From Granulicoccus phenolivorans DSM 17626 = NBRC 107789 = JCM 15570 (GTDB lineage Bacteria; Actinomycetota; Actinomycetes; Propionibacteriales; Propionibacteriaceae), in contig NZ_AUHH01000016.1 of NCBI RefSeq assembly GCF_000423085.1, positions 20,458 through 84,457 on the forward strand: a stretch of DNA of 64,000 nt. The letters run 5' to 3'. Positions within the stretch are counted from its first letter, which is position 1, and every line of letters begins with the position of its first letter. Made by a program: the position numbers and the translations under genes. This document shows, piece after piece, positions 54,543 to 64,000 of this stretch. The notes beneath the pieces were generated by a model. That model was given only the letters and a program-made list of their open reading frames with translations. It had not been told where the DNA came from and ran no database searches.

Positions 54543-56609
54543 GTGAGTGTTACCACAGGGTTGCGACGCCTGGTCCTGGGCCGCCGTCTCGCCAGTGACC
54601 AGTTGCAGGAGACTCTCCTCCCCAAGCGCATTGCGCTTCCCATTTTCGGCTCCGACGCGCTCAGCTCGGTGGCCTACGCCCCCGACGAGATCCTGCTGAC
54701 GCTCTCCCTGGCCGGAATGGCCGGGTTCGCGTTCTCCTGGGAGATCGGGGTGCTGGTCGCGGTGGTGATGACGATCGTGGTGCTGTCCTACCGGCAGACC
54801 GTGCACGCCTACCCCTCCGGCGGCGGCGCGTACGAGGTGGCCACGGTCAACCTGGGCCCGAATGCGGGCCTCACGGTGGCCAGTGCCCTGCTGGTCGACT
54901 ACGTCCTGACCGTGGCGGTGTCGGTGTCCTCGGGGGTGCAGAACGCCAAATCGGCGCTGCCGTGGCTGACCGGACGCGAGGGGCTGGTCGCGATGGTGGT
55001 GATCATCATCCTGATGGCCCTCAATATTCGCGGGGTGCGCGAGTCGGGCACCCTGTTCGCCTTCCCGACCTATGCGTTCATCATCGGCGTGATCGTGATG
55101 ATCGCGTGGGGGCTGATCCAGATCGAGGTCCTGGGCCGGCCCCTGCAGGCCGACTCGGCGCAGTACCAGGTGGTCGGCGATCCGCGCTACGACCCGTTCG
55201 TCGGGATCGCCATGGTGGCCCTGCTGGCCCGGGCGTTCTCCTCCGGTTCGGCGGCACTGACCGGCGTCGAGGCGATCTCCAACGGCGTCCCCGCCTTCCG
55301 CAAGCCCAAGTCCCGCAACGCGGCCACCACCCTGGCCATGCTCGGCGGGGTGTCGATCACGATGCTGCTGGGCATCATCGCGCTGGCCAACCTCACCGGG
55401 GTGCGGATGATCGAAGACGGCGCCTCCTACTTCACCAAGGACGGACAGCCGGTCCAGGTGGTGGAGCGCACCGTCATCGGCCAGCTCGCCGAGACCGTGT
55501 TCGCCGACTTCCGGCCGGGCTTCTACTTCGTGGTGATCGTGACGATGGTGGTGCTGTTCCTGGCCGCCAATACCGCCTTCAGCGGGTTCCCGGTGCTCGG
55601 GTCGATCCTGGGCCGCGACGGGTTCCTGCCGCGCCAGTTGCACACCCGCGGGGACCGGCTCGCGTACTCCAACGGCATCATCATGCTGGCCGTCGCCGCG
55701 ATCGTGCTGGTGCTGATCTTCAACGCCGATGTGACCAAGCTGATCCAGCTGTACGTGGTCGGGGTGTTCGTCTCCTTCACCCTCAGTCAGACCGGCATGA
55801 TCCGGCACTGGACCCGGCATCTGAAGAACGAGACCGACCCGACCAAACGTCCGGCGATGCAACGCTCCCGGATCATCAACGGCATCGGCGTGGTGTGCAC
55901 CGCCGCGGTGCTGATCATTGTGCTGATCTCCAAGTTCACCCACGGCGCGTGGGCGGCGCTGCTGGCGATGGCCATCCTGTTCGGCGTGATGAAGCTGATC
56001 AAGCTGCACTACGTCACCGTGGCCCGGGAGACCGCGTGGCGCCCCGGCGACGATCGGGTGCTGCCCAGCCGGGTGCACGCGGTGGTGGTGGTCTCCAAGG
56101 TCACCCATCCGGTGGTCCAGGCGATCATGTACGCCAAGGCGAGCCGGCCCTCCACCCTGGAGGCGATCACCGTGGAGGTGGATGCCGAGGAGACCCAGAA
56201 ACTCTTGCTGCACTGGAAGTCGGCCGACCTCGGTCTGCCGTTGCGGGTGATCGCCTCCCCGTACCGCGAAGTGACCGGACCGATCGTGAAATACGTGACC
56301 ACGATCCAGCGCAGCAGCCCCCGCGACGTGGTCTGTGTCTACATTCCCGAGATCGTGGTCGGGCACTGGTGGGAGCAACCCCTGCACAACCAGACCGGCC
56401 TGCTGCTGCGGACCCGGCTGCACTTCGCCAAGGGCGTAATGGTCACCTCGGTGCCGTACCTGCTGAGGTCGGCCAGCGTCGCCAAGGACCGGATCGCGCG
56501 GGAGAATCCGTTGGCCTTCCGCGGGATCGGCACCACCCAGATGCAATCGGATTCCCAGGGCGATCCGACGACCGTGATCCCGCCGAGCCCGAAGGGGAAC
56601 AATGGTTGA
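54543..56609 (+). CDS. APC-family permease, KimA-like potassium transporter candidate
   Basis: 688 residues from GTG 54543. Twelve helices, then a ~200-residue soluble tail resembling a universal-stress-type fold (VLPSRVHAVVVVSKVTHPVVQAIMYAKASRPSTLEAITVEVDAEETQKLLLHW). It resembles Bacillus KimA (K+/H+ symporter, YdaO) closely in signature segments: GSDALSSVAYAPDEIL, HAYPSGGGAYEVA, LLVDYVLTVAVSVSSG, AFSSGSAALTGVEAISNGVPAF and FTLSQTGM. Acidic Asp38, Asp119 and Glu243 align with residues implicated in K+ binding of KimA. Neighbouring RCK genes support a K+ role. Annotators usually call it an amino-acid permease; KimA-like function is inference. Confidence 0.8.
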   Translation: MSVTTGLRRLVLGRRLASDQLQETLLPKRIALPIFGSDALSSVAYAPDEILLTLSLAGMAGFAFSWEIGVLVAVVMTIVVLSYRQTVHAYPSGGGAYEVATVNLGPNAGLTVASALLVDYVLTVAVSVSSGVQNAKSALPWLTGREGLVAMVVIIILMALNIRGVRESGTLFAFPTYAFIIGVIVMIAWGLIQIEVLGRPLQADSAQYQVVGDPRYDPFVGIAMVALLARAFSSGSAALTGVEAISNGVPAFRKPKSRNAATTLAMLGGVSITMLLGIIALANLTGVRMIEDGASYFTKDGQPVQVVERTVIGQLAETVFADFRPGFYFVVIVTMVVLFLAANTAFSGFPVLGSILGRDGFLPRQLHTRGDRLAYSNGIIMLAVAAIVLVLIFNADVTKLIQLYVVGVFVSFTLSQTGMIRHWTRHLKNETDPTKRPAMQRSRIINGIGVVCTAAVLIIVLISKFTHGAWAALLAMAILFGVMKLIKLHYVTVARETAWRPGDDRVLPSRVHAVVVVSKVTHPVVQAIMYAKASRPSTLEAITVEVDAEETQKLLLHWKSADLGLPLRVIASPYREVTGPIVKYVTTIQRSSPRDVVCVYIPEIVVGHWWEQPLHNQTGLLLRTRLHFAKGVMVTSVPYLLRSASVAKDRIARENPLAFRGIGTTQMQSDSQGDPTTVIPPSPKGNNG

Positions 56610-57816
56610 TTCGGGAGCGGGGGTTGACTCGGGAACGACCCTCGGGGCCACCGCGACGACGCCCGCGGTCGGTGAGATCGTCGGTCCGCTCCCGGTCGGC
56701 CCGATCGCCCACGGCGGCCACTGTGTGGCCCGGTACCAGGCCCGGGTGGTCTTCGTCCGGCACGCCCTGCCCGGGGAAGAGGTCCTGGTCCGGATCACCG
56801 ACACCTCCCATGCCCGGTACTGGCTGGGCGACGCGGTGGAGATCCGTACGCCCGCCCCGGAACGGATCCCGTCGGCCTGCCCGGTCGCCGGCCCCGGCGG
56901 CTGTGGTGGCTGCGATTTCGCCCACGTCGATCCGGCCTTCCAGCGCGAGCTCAAGCGTCGGGTGGTGGCCGAGCAGCTGCAGCGGCTGGCCGGGATCGAA
57001 TGGTCCGGGGAGGTCGCCGAGGTGGCCCCGACCGATCACTGGCGGACCCGGATGCGGTACCGGGTCAGCGGCGGCGAACTGGGGCAACTGGCCCATCACA
57101 GCCACACCGTGATCCCGCTGCCGCAGGTCGGGTGCCGGATCGCGGCCGGCCCCGCCCCGAGTGCTGCCGAACTCGGGGTCGCCGACCTCGCCGACCTGGC
57201 CCCCGACATCGAGGTGCGACAGATCGAGGCGGCCTCGGGCCGCGTGGTGCACACCGGTGCGCCGGCCGTCGACACGGTCACCGAGACCGCGGCCGGAATC
57301 GACTTCGAGGTGCCCACCGACGGGTTCTGGCAGATCCATCCCCGCTCCGCGGACACCCTGGTCGCCGCGGTCCTGGCCGGACTCGACCCGCGGGCCGGCG
57401 AGCGCGGCTTCGACCTGTACTGCGGGGTGGGCCTGTTCGCCGGGGCGCTGGCCGCCCGTGGGGTCACCATGTGGGGCGTGGAGTCGGACAAGGATGCGGT
57501 GTCCTGCGCCCGGCGCAATGTCCGGGCCGCCCGGTTCACCAGCGGCCGGGTCGACCGGGTGCTGTCGAAGCTGCCGCACCGCACCGACCTGGTCGTCCTC
57601 GATCCGCCGCGCAGCGGTGCCGGGAAACAGGTGATCCAGCAGGTCGCCGCCCGCACGCCGCGGGCGATCGCGTACGTCGCCTGTGATCCGGCCGCGCTGG
57701 CCCGGGACCTGGCGTACGCCGCCGCGGCCGGCTACCAGCCCGACTCGATCACCGCGTACGACCTGTTCGGCTGGACCCATCATGTGGAGTGCGTCGCAAT
57801 CCTGCACCCCGCCTGA
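56602..57816 (+). CDS. TrmA/RumA-type 5-methyluridine RNA methyltransferase
   Basis: 404 residues; its ATG overlaps the permease stop by 8 bp, so it is translationally coupled. An N-terminal TRAM/OB region (GEIVGPLPVGPIAHGGHCVARYQARVVFVRHALPGEEVLVRITD) is followed by cysteines CPVAGPGGCGGCDF for an iron-sulfur cluster. The SAM site is DLYCGVGLFAGALAARGV. Later motifs are DLVVLDPPRSGAGKQVI and YVACDPAALARDLAYA, holding the catalytic Cys. It methylates uridine C5 in rRNA or tRNA; the target cannot be told from sequence. Confidence 0.9.
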   Translation: MVDSGAGVDSGTTLGATATTPAVGEIVGPLPVGPIAHGGHCVARYQARVVFVRHALPGEEVLVRITDTSHARYWLGDAVEIRTPAPERIPSACPVAGPGGCGGCDFAHVDPAFQRELKRRVVAEQLQRLAGIEWSGEVAEVAPTDHWRTRMRYRVSGGELGQLAHHSHTVIPLPQVGCRIAAGPAPSAAELGVADLADLAPDIEVRQIEAASGRVVHTGAPAVDTVTETAAGIDFEVPTDGFWQIHPRSADTLVAAVLAGLDPRAGERGFDLYCGVGLFAGALAARGVTMWGVESDKDAVSCARRNVRAARFTSGRVDRVLSKLPHRTDLVVLDPPRSGAGKQVIQQVAARTPRAIAYVACDPAALARDLAYAAAAGYQPDSITAYDLFGWTHHVECVAILHPA

Positions 57817-57878
57817 CCCGGTGCCGACCGGGGCGAGAAGATGGAGGCGGTCCGTCAGCCGTTCGAACGGGAGCTTCC

Positions 57879-60110
57879 ATGAGTTCGCCCGCCCGCCCCA
57901 CGCACCTTCCCGTCCGGATCGGCGTCCTCACCAGTGGGGGCGACGCCCCGGGCATGAACGCCGCGGTCCGCGCGGTGGTCCGGGCCGGGCTGCGGCTGGG
58001 GGCGCAGATGTTCCTGATCCACGAGGGCTATCAGGGCCTGGTCGACGGGGGAGACGGGATCACCCCCGCGGACTGGGATTCGGTCGGCAGCATCCTGCAC
58101 CGCGGCGGCACCATCATCGGGACCTACCGCTCCAAGGACTTCCGCACCCGGCCCGGACAACTGAAGGCGGCCACCAACCTGCTGCGGCACGGGATCGACC
58201 GCCTGGTGGTGATCGGCGGAGACGGCTCGCTGACCGGCGCGAACGCTTTCCGGGAGGCGTGGCCGGACCTGCTGGCCGAGGTACGCGAGGCCGGCGAGGT
58301 CGATCCCGAGCTGATCGACCGCCATCCCGACCTGATCATCGCCGGGCTGGTCGGCTCGATCGACAACGACCTGGTCGGCACCGACCAGACCATCGGGGCC
58401 GACTCCGCCCTGCACCGGATCGTCGACGCCCTCGATGACATCTCCTCCACCGCGGCCTCCCACCAGCGCAGCTTCGTGGTCGAGGTGATGGGCCGCCACT
58501 GCGGCTACCTGGCGCTGATGTCGGCGATCGCCGGGACCTGTGACTTCTCGCTGATCCCCGAGCAGCCGCCGCCGGACGGCTGGGAGGAACGGATGTGCGC
58601 CGAACTGCGCCGTGGTCGCGCGGCCGGGCGGCGGGAATCGATGGTGATCGTCGCCGAGGGAGCGACCGACCGGGCCGGGAACCCGATCACCGCCGAGTAC
58701 GTGAAGGATCAGATCGCCGAGCGGCTGGGGGAGGACACCCGGGTCACCATCCTCGGCCACGTGCAGCGCGGCGGGTCGCCCTCGGCGTACGACCGCTGGA
58801 TGAGTACCTGGCTGGGCTATGTCGCGGTGAAGACGGTGTTCGAGGCGGCCCCCGGAACGCCCTCGGTGGTGATCGGCAACCGCGGTAACACGATCATCGA
58901 GATCCCGCTGATGGAAGCAGTCGCCGCGACCCGGCAGGTGCCGGCGCTGATCGACCAGGGCGACTACGACCGCGCCGTCGAACTGCGCGGCAGCAGCTTC
59001 GCGCACATGCACCGGATCTTCCGGGCCATGTCGGAACCACCCCGGGTCCGGGCCGACGCCGACGCCAAACGGATCGCGATCGTGCACGCCGGCGGCCTGG
59101 CACCGGGGATGAACACCGCCGCCCACGCCGCGGTCCGGCTCGGGATCGAGGAGGGGTTCCAGATGGTCGGGGCCGTCGGCGGGTTCCCCGGCCTGGCGGA
59201 CGGAAACGTACGCCCGCTCGACTGGGGTGACGTCGAGGGGTGGGCCGGACTCGGCGGGGCCGAACTCGGCACCCGGCGCCGGGTACCCGAGATCGAGCAC
59301 CTGTACGCCATCGGCCGGGTGCTGGAGAACGAACGGATCGACGGGCTGCTGGTGATCGGCGGCTGGAACGCGTACCTGGCCGCAAATCTGCTGTGGCGCG
59401 AACGGGACCGATACCCGGCATTCCGGATCCCGATGGTGTGCGTGCCCGCCTCGATCGACAACAACCTGCCCGGCAGCGAACTGTCGATCGGCTCGGACAC
59501 CGCGCTGAACGAGATCAGTGACGCGCTGGACCGGATCAAGCAGTCCGCCAGCGCCTCCCGGCGCTGCTTCGTGGTGGAGACGATGGGGCGCCACTGTGGC
59601 TACCTGACCCTGATGGGTGGGCTGGCCGGCGGCGCCGAACGGGTCTACCTGCACGAGGACGGGGTCACCCTGGCCGACCTGGGCCGCGACGTCGAGTTGC
59701 TCAATCACGGCTTCGCCCACGGGCGGCGGCTGTTCCTGGCGATCCGCAACGAGGAGGCCAACCCGCTCTACACCACCGACTTCATGGCCCGGGTGTTCGA
59801 GGAGGAGGGCGGGGACCTGTTCGACGTACGCCAGGCGATCCTCGGGCACCTGCAGCAGGGCGGCAATCCGAGCCCGTCCGACCGGTTGCTGGCCACCCAG
59901 TTGGTCGATTTCGGGATCGATACGCTCAAGGCCCAGCTCGAGGCCGGCGGGGACGCCGCCTGCTCGGTCGGTACGCTGGCCGGACAGCTCGTCGCGACGC
60001 CGATGGAGCGGATGTTCGACGACGCCGACACGGTGTTCCGGCGGCCGCGGCGGCAATGGTGGCTCGAGCTGCGGGCCGTGCTGCAGGCGGTCGCCGAGGA
60101 ACCGCGCTGA
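57879..60110 (+). CDS. two-domain 6-phosphofructokinase, eukaryotic architecture
   Basis: 743 residues from ATG 57879 (GGGAG before it); bacterial PFKs are usually ~320-400. The N-half (1-~390) looks catalytic: [24 protein letters not shown] (113-120, the ATP-type Gly) and [11 protein letters not shown] with Asp162 as base, then [12 protein letters not shown]. The C-half (from ~397, [16 protein letters not shown]) is a second PFK fold, but the nucleotide loop is GGWNAYLAA and the active-site region is [13 protein letters not shown], so the catalytic Asp is lost. This duplicate-and-degenerate layout is that of eukaryotic PFK1, where the C-half is allosteric. Confidence 0.93.
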   Translation: MSSPARPTHLPVRIGVLTSGGDAPGMNAAVRAVVRAGLRLGAQMFLIHEGYQGLVDGGDGITPADWDSVGSILHRGGTIIGTYRSKDFRTRPGQLKAATNLLRHGIDRLVVIGGDGSLTGANAFREAWPDLLAEVREAGEVDPELIDRHPDLIIAGLVGSIDNDLVGTDQTIGADSALHRIVDALDDISSTAASHQRSFVVEVMGRHCGYLALMSAIAGTCDFSLIPEQPPPDGWEERMCAELRRGRAAGRRESMVIVAEGATDRAGNPITAEYVKDQIAERLGEDTRVTILGHVQRGGSPSAYDRWMSTWLGYVAVKTVFEAAPGTPSVVIGNRGNTIIEIPLMEAVAATRQVPALIDQGDYDRAVELRGSSFAHMHRIFRAMSEPPRVRADADAKRIAIVHAGGLAPGMNTAAHAAVRLGIEEGFQMVGAVGGFPGLADGNVRPLDWGDVEGWAGLGGAELGTRRRVPEIEHLYAIGRVLENERIDGLLVIGGWNAYLAANLLWRERDRYPAFRIPMVCVPASIDNNLPGSELSIGSDTALNEISDALDRIKQSASASRRCFVVETMGRHCGYLTLMGGLAGGAERVYLHEDGVTLADLGRDVELLNHGFAHGRRLFLAIRNEEANPLYTTDFMARVFEEEGGDLFDVRQAILGHLQQGGNPSPSDRLLATQLVDFGIDTLKAQLEAGGDAACSVGTLAGQLVATPMERMFDDADTVFRRPRRQWWLELRAVLQAVAEEPR

Positions 60111-60258
60111 CCCGCTGCGCGGCGCGGTCGGGCGCGCTTCTCGCCAACGCCGCAGGCCGAAACCTGAGTCGGGCGGCGATGATACGTTGGCGTCAAGACT
60201 TGGCGAGGATGCCCTCGCCGATCGGTTCGTACGACACAACGGTCTGGGAGTTGATTCG

Positions 60259-62940
<2,682 letters not shown>

Positions 62941-62955
62941 TCCAGCCACTGATTG

Positions 62956-62997
62956 CGCCGACGGCGTCCGGTTTCGGCCGGGCGCCGTCGGCGTTTT
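62956..62997. terminator. rho-independent terminator after acnA
   Basis: CGCCGACGGCG and its complement CGCCGTCGGCG flank a loop that can pair further, followed by TTTT. It also faces the convergent DoxX gene. Confidence 0.85.
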
Positions 62998-63026
62998 CGC
63001 GTCGGGGTCGGGCCGCGATGGGCTGG

Positions 63027-63488
63027 TCAGGCCGCGACGGCCTGGGCGGGCGTAGGGGGCAGCGCGTCCTTGCGACCGAACACGCGCTCGAGCGCGAGGG
63101 CGCCCGGGCCGGTGAAGACCAGGAGCAGGAACGCCCAGGCGTACAGCGCGGCCGGCTCGCCGTTGTTCTGCAACGGCAGCACCCCGTCGGGCTGATGGCT
63201 GACGAAGTACGCGTAGGCCATCGACCCGGACGCGATGAGCGCGGCCAGGCGGGTGAACAGCCCGGCCGCCACCAGCAGGCCGCACACCAGTTGGATCAGT
63301 GCGGCGTACCAGTAGGGCCAGATTCCGAAGGGGACGGTTCCGCCGTTCGTGCCGTGTGCTCCGCCGAGGATGCCGAACAGCGAGGCGGCGCCGTGGCAGG
63401 CGAAGAGCAGGCCGACAACGACCCGGAACGCAGCGACCGCGCCGGGTTGCGTCCGATGGAGGAGGGAGTGGAGGGACCGCAGTGACAT
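63027..63488 (-). CDS. DoxX-family membrane protein
   Basis: 153 residues; TAGGAC precedes the ATG. Four helices: AAFRVVVGLLFACHGAASLFGIL, WYAALIQLVCGLLVAAGLF, LAALIASGSMAYAYFVSH and YAWAFLLLVFTGPGALAL, as in DoxX. The family is associated with thiosulfate, superoxide or electron-transfer chemistry (in mycobacteria DoxX-SodA-SseA), but no single activity is established. A DtxR/IdeR-type iron box lies just upstream, so iron starvation should derepress it. Confidence 0.88.
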   Translation of the reverse strand: MSLRSLHSLLHRTQPGAVAAFRVVVGLLFACHGAASLFGILGGAHGTNGGTVPFGIWPYWYAALIQLVCGLLVAAGLFTRLAALIASGSMAYAYFVSHQPDGVLPLQNNGEPAALYAWAFLLLVFTGPGALALERVFGRKDALPPTPAQAVAA

Positions 63489-63507
63489 CGATGTCCTAAC
63501 GTCGAAG

Positions 63508-63526
63508 TAAGGTGAGGCTTACCTTA
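63508..63526 (-). promoter_or_regulatory. DtxR/IdeR-type iron box of the DoxX gene
   Basis: On the minus strand TAAGGTAAGCCTCACCTTA matches the IdeR consensus TTAGGTTAGSCTWACCTAA at 15 of 19 positions, with both half-sites AAGGT/ACCTT intact. It is 19 bp from the DoxX start, where a repressor would block transcription or initiation. Confidence 0.75.
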
Positions 63527-63680
63527 GCTATGCCGGCTTGGTGCGTCCAGTTTGGGGTCGTTCCATCGAGGGTGGAGGGCTGCGCCCGACGCCTCGGCCG
63601 CCCGGGTGCACCTACGTTTCGGGATCCGGTCGATGGAGCGAAGGAAGGTAGCGGGCGGCGAAGGCCCGTGGGCTCGCTGC

Positions 63681-63942
63681 CCGGGGTCGGTCTTCGCTGC
63701 ATGTGAGTGTCCTTCGCTGCCCGGACGCTCCGGGACGCTGGAGGGAGGTCAGCCTTCGCTCCCTGGGTGCCGCCGGACGCTCCGGGACGCTGGAGGGAGG
63801 TCAGCCTTCGCTCCCTGGGTGCCGCCGGACGCTGGGCGGAGGTTATCCCTCGCTGCGTGGGCACTCCGGGGTGCTGCAGGGAGGTCATCCCTCGGTGCTT
63901 GGGCACGCCGGGGCGCTGGCCGGGTTCATCCCTCGCAGATGG
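63681..63942. repeat. minisatellite with two identical 52-bp units and degenerate copies
   Basis: Units beginning CCGG start at 63681, 63721, 63773, 63825, 63866 and 63908, with lengths 40, 52, 52, 41, 42 and about 35. The 63721 and 63773 copies are identical over 52 bp. Common elements are CCGGACGCT or CCGGGGNGCT near the start, GGAGGTCA in the middle, and CCTTCGCT or CCCTCGCT near the end. No unique spacers, so not CRISPR. Confidence 0.85.
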
Positions 63943-64000
63943 GGGGATTCGCGCAAGTCCCGACACTTCGGCCGCCGCGGTGCGCCTGCGTTTCGGGGTC

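Larger units (their letters stand above)
63489..64000. other. 512-bp region without a credible gene at the window end
   Basis: It contains the iron box, about 150 bp of unremarkable GC-rich sequence, and a tandem-repeat array. A ~32-bp stretch ending in ACGTTTCGGGATC (about 63593-63625) recurs, diverged, at 63967-64000. The long minus-strand frame across it is made of repeats whose lengths are not multiples of three. Confidence 0.65.

Noticed and set aside
59617..60258. upstream extension of the aconitase frame
   Set aside because: It overlaps the end of the phosphofructokinase gene; the AcnA family start is at 60259.
63496..63966. 156-residue minus-strand frame of repeated RGxTSxQRPG-like peptides
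   Set aside because: It spans a DNA array with unit lengths not divisible by three, overlaps the iron box and has no ribosome-binding site.

Overview
The window is a continuous stretch of housekeeping chromosome from a high-GC Gram-positive bacterium (Actinomycetota). Codon third positions are nearly all G or C, GTG starts are frequent, and many genes appear to have leaderless transcripts. The order lexA / small membrane protein / nrdR ... PAC2 / sigB ... sigA ... DUF4193 / DUF3093 / DUF3710 / OB-fold / two RCK proteins / APC permease / RNA methyltransferase follows the block I recall around Rv2720-Rv2689 of Mycobacterium tuberculosis. The B12-dependent ribonucleotide reductase, parE/parC pair and overall style suggest Propionibacteriales or a relative; that placement is inference. 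I saw no prophage, insertion sequence, rRNA, tRNA or CRISPR array.

Layout. 1-4815: the 3' end of hflX, a MarR repressor with its DHA2 efflux pump, and a DinG/XPD-type helicase. 4873-10760: lexA, divergent from an SOS-box-controlled small membrane protein plus a DUF2752 protein, then nrdR-nrdJ. 10841-19820: a collagen-like membrane protein, a YbjN-like protein, a split-barrel flavin protein, a double universal stress protein, the giant helicase HrpA and a PAC2 protein. 19854-29814: acyl-CoA thioesterase, sigB, an S9 peptidase, a small stress protein, sigA, a DUF4185 protein, a DUF7455 zinc protein and parE. 29842-44679: a PRC-barrel/low-complexity protein, a PhzF isomerase, two MFS transporters, carbonic anhydrase, parC, a DUF2183 phosphatase, a GNAT/acyl-CoA synthetase fusion, DUF5998, a phosphodiesterase and thymidine kinase. 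44680-45631 is non-coding and rich in tandem repeats. 45632-50985: a YCII/DGPF protein with an ECF42-type sigma factor, sepH, ferrochelatase, DUF4193 and DUF4235. 51121-57816: the DUF3093/DUF3710/OB-fold group and a potassium-type cluster of two RCK proteins divergent from a KimA-like transporter, followed by an RNA methyltransferase. 57879-64000: a two-domain phosphofructokinase of eukaryotic architecture, aconitase, a DoxX protein behind a DtxR/IdeR-type iron box, and a second minisatellite.

Themes. DNA integrity and replication genes are concentrated here: LexA, a DinG-type helicase, class II ribonucleotide reductase with its repressor, topoisomerase IV and thymidine kinase. The primary and stress sigma factors, potassium homeostasis and central carbon enzymes share the block. 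The items most worth following up are the SOS-controlled ChiZ-like protein that lacks LysM, the eukaryote-like phosphofructokinase, the ECF42 module with a recognisable target promoter, the KimA-like/RCK cluster, the iron-box-controlled DoxX gene, and three tandem-repeat arrays.
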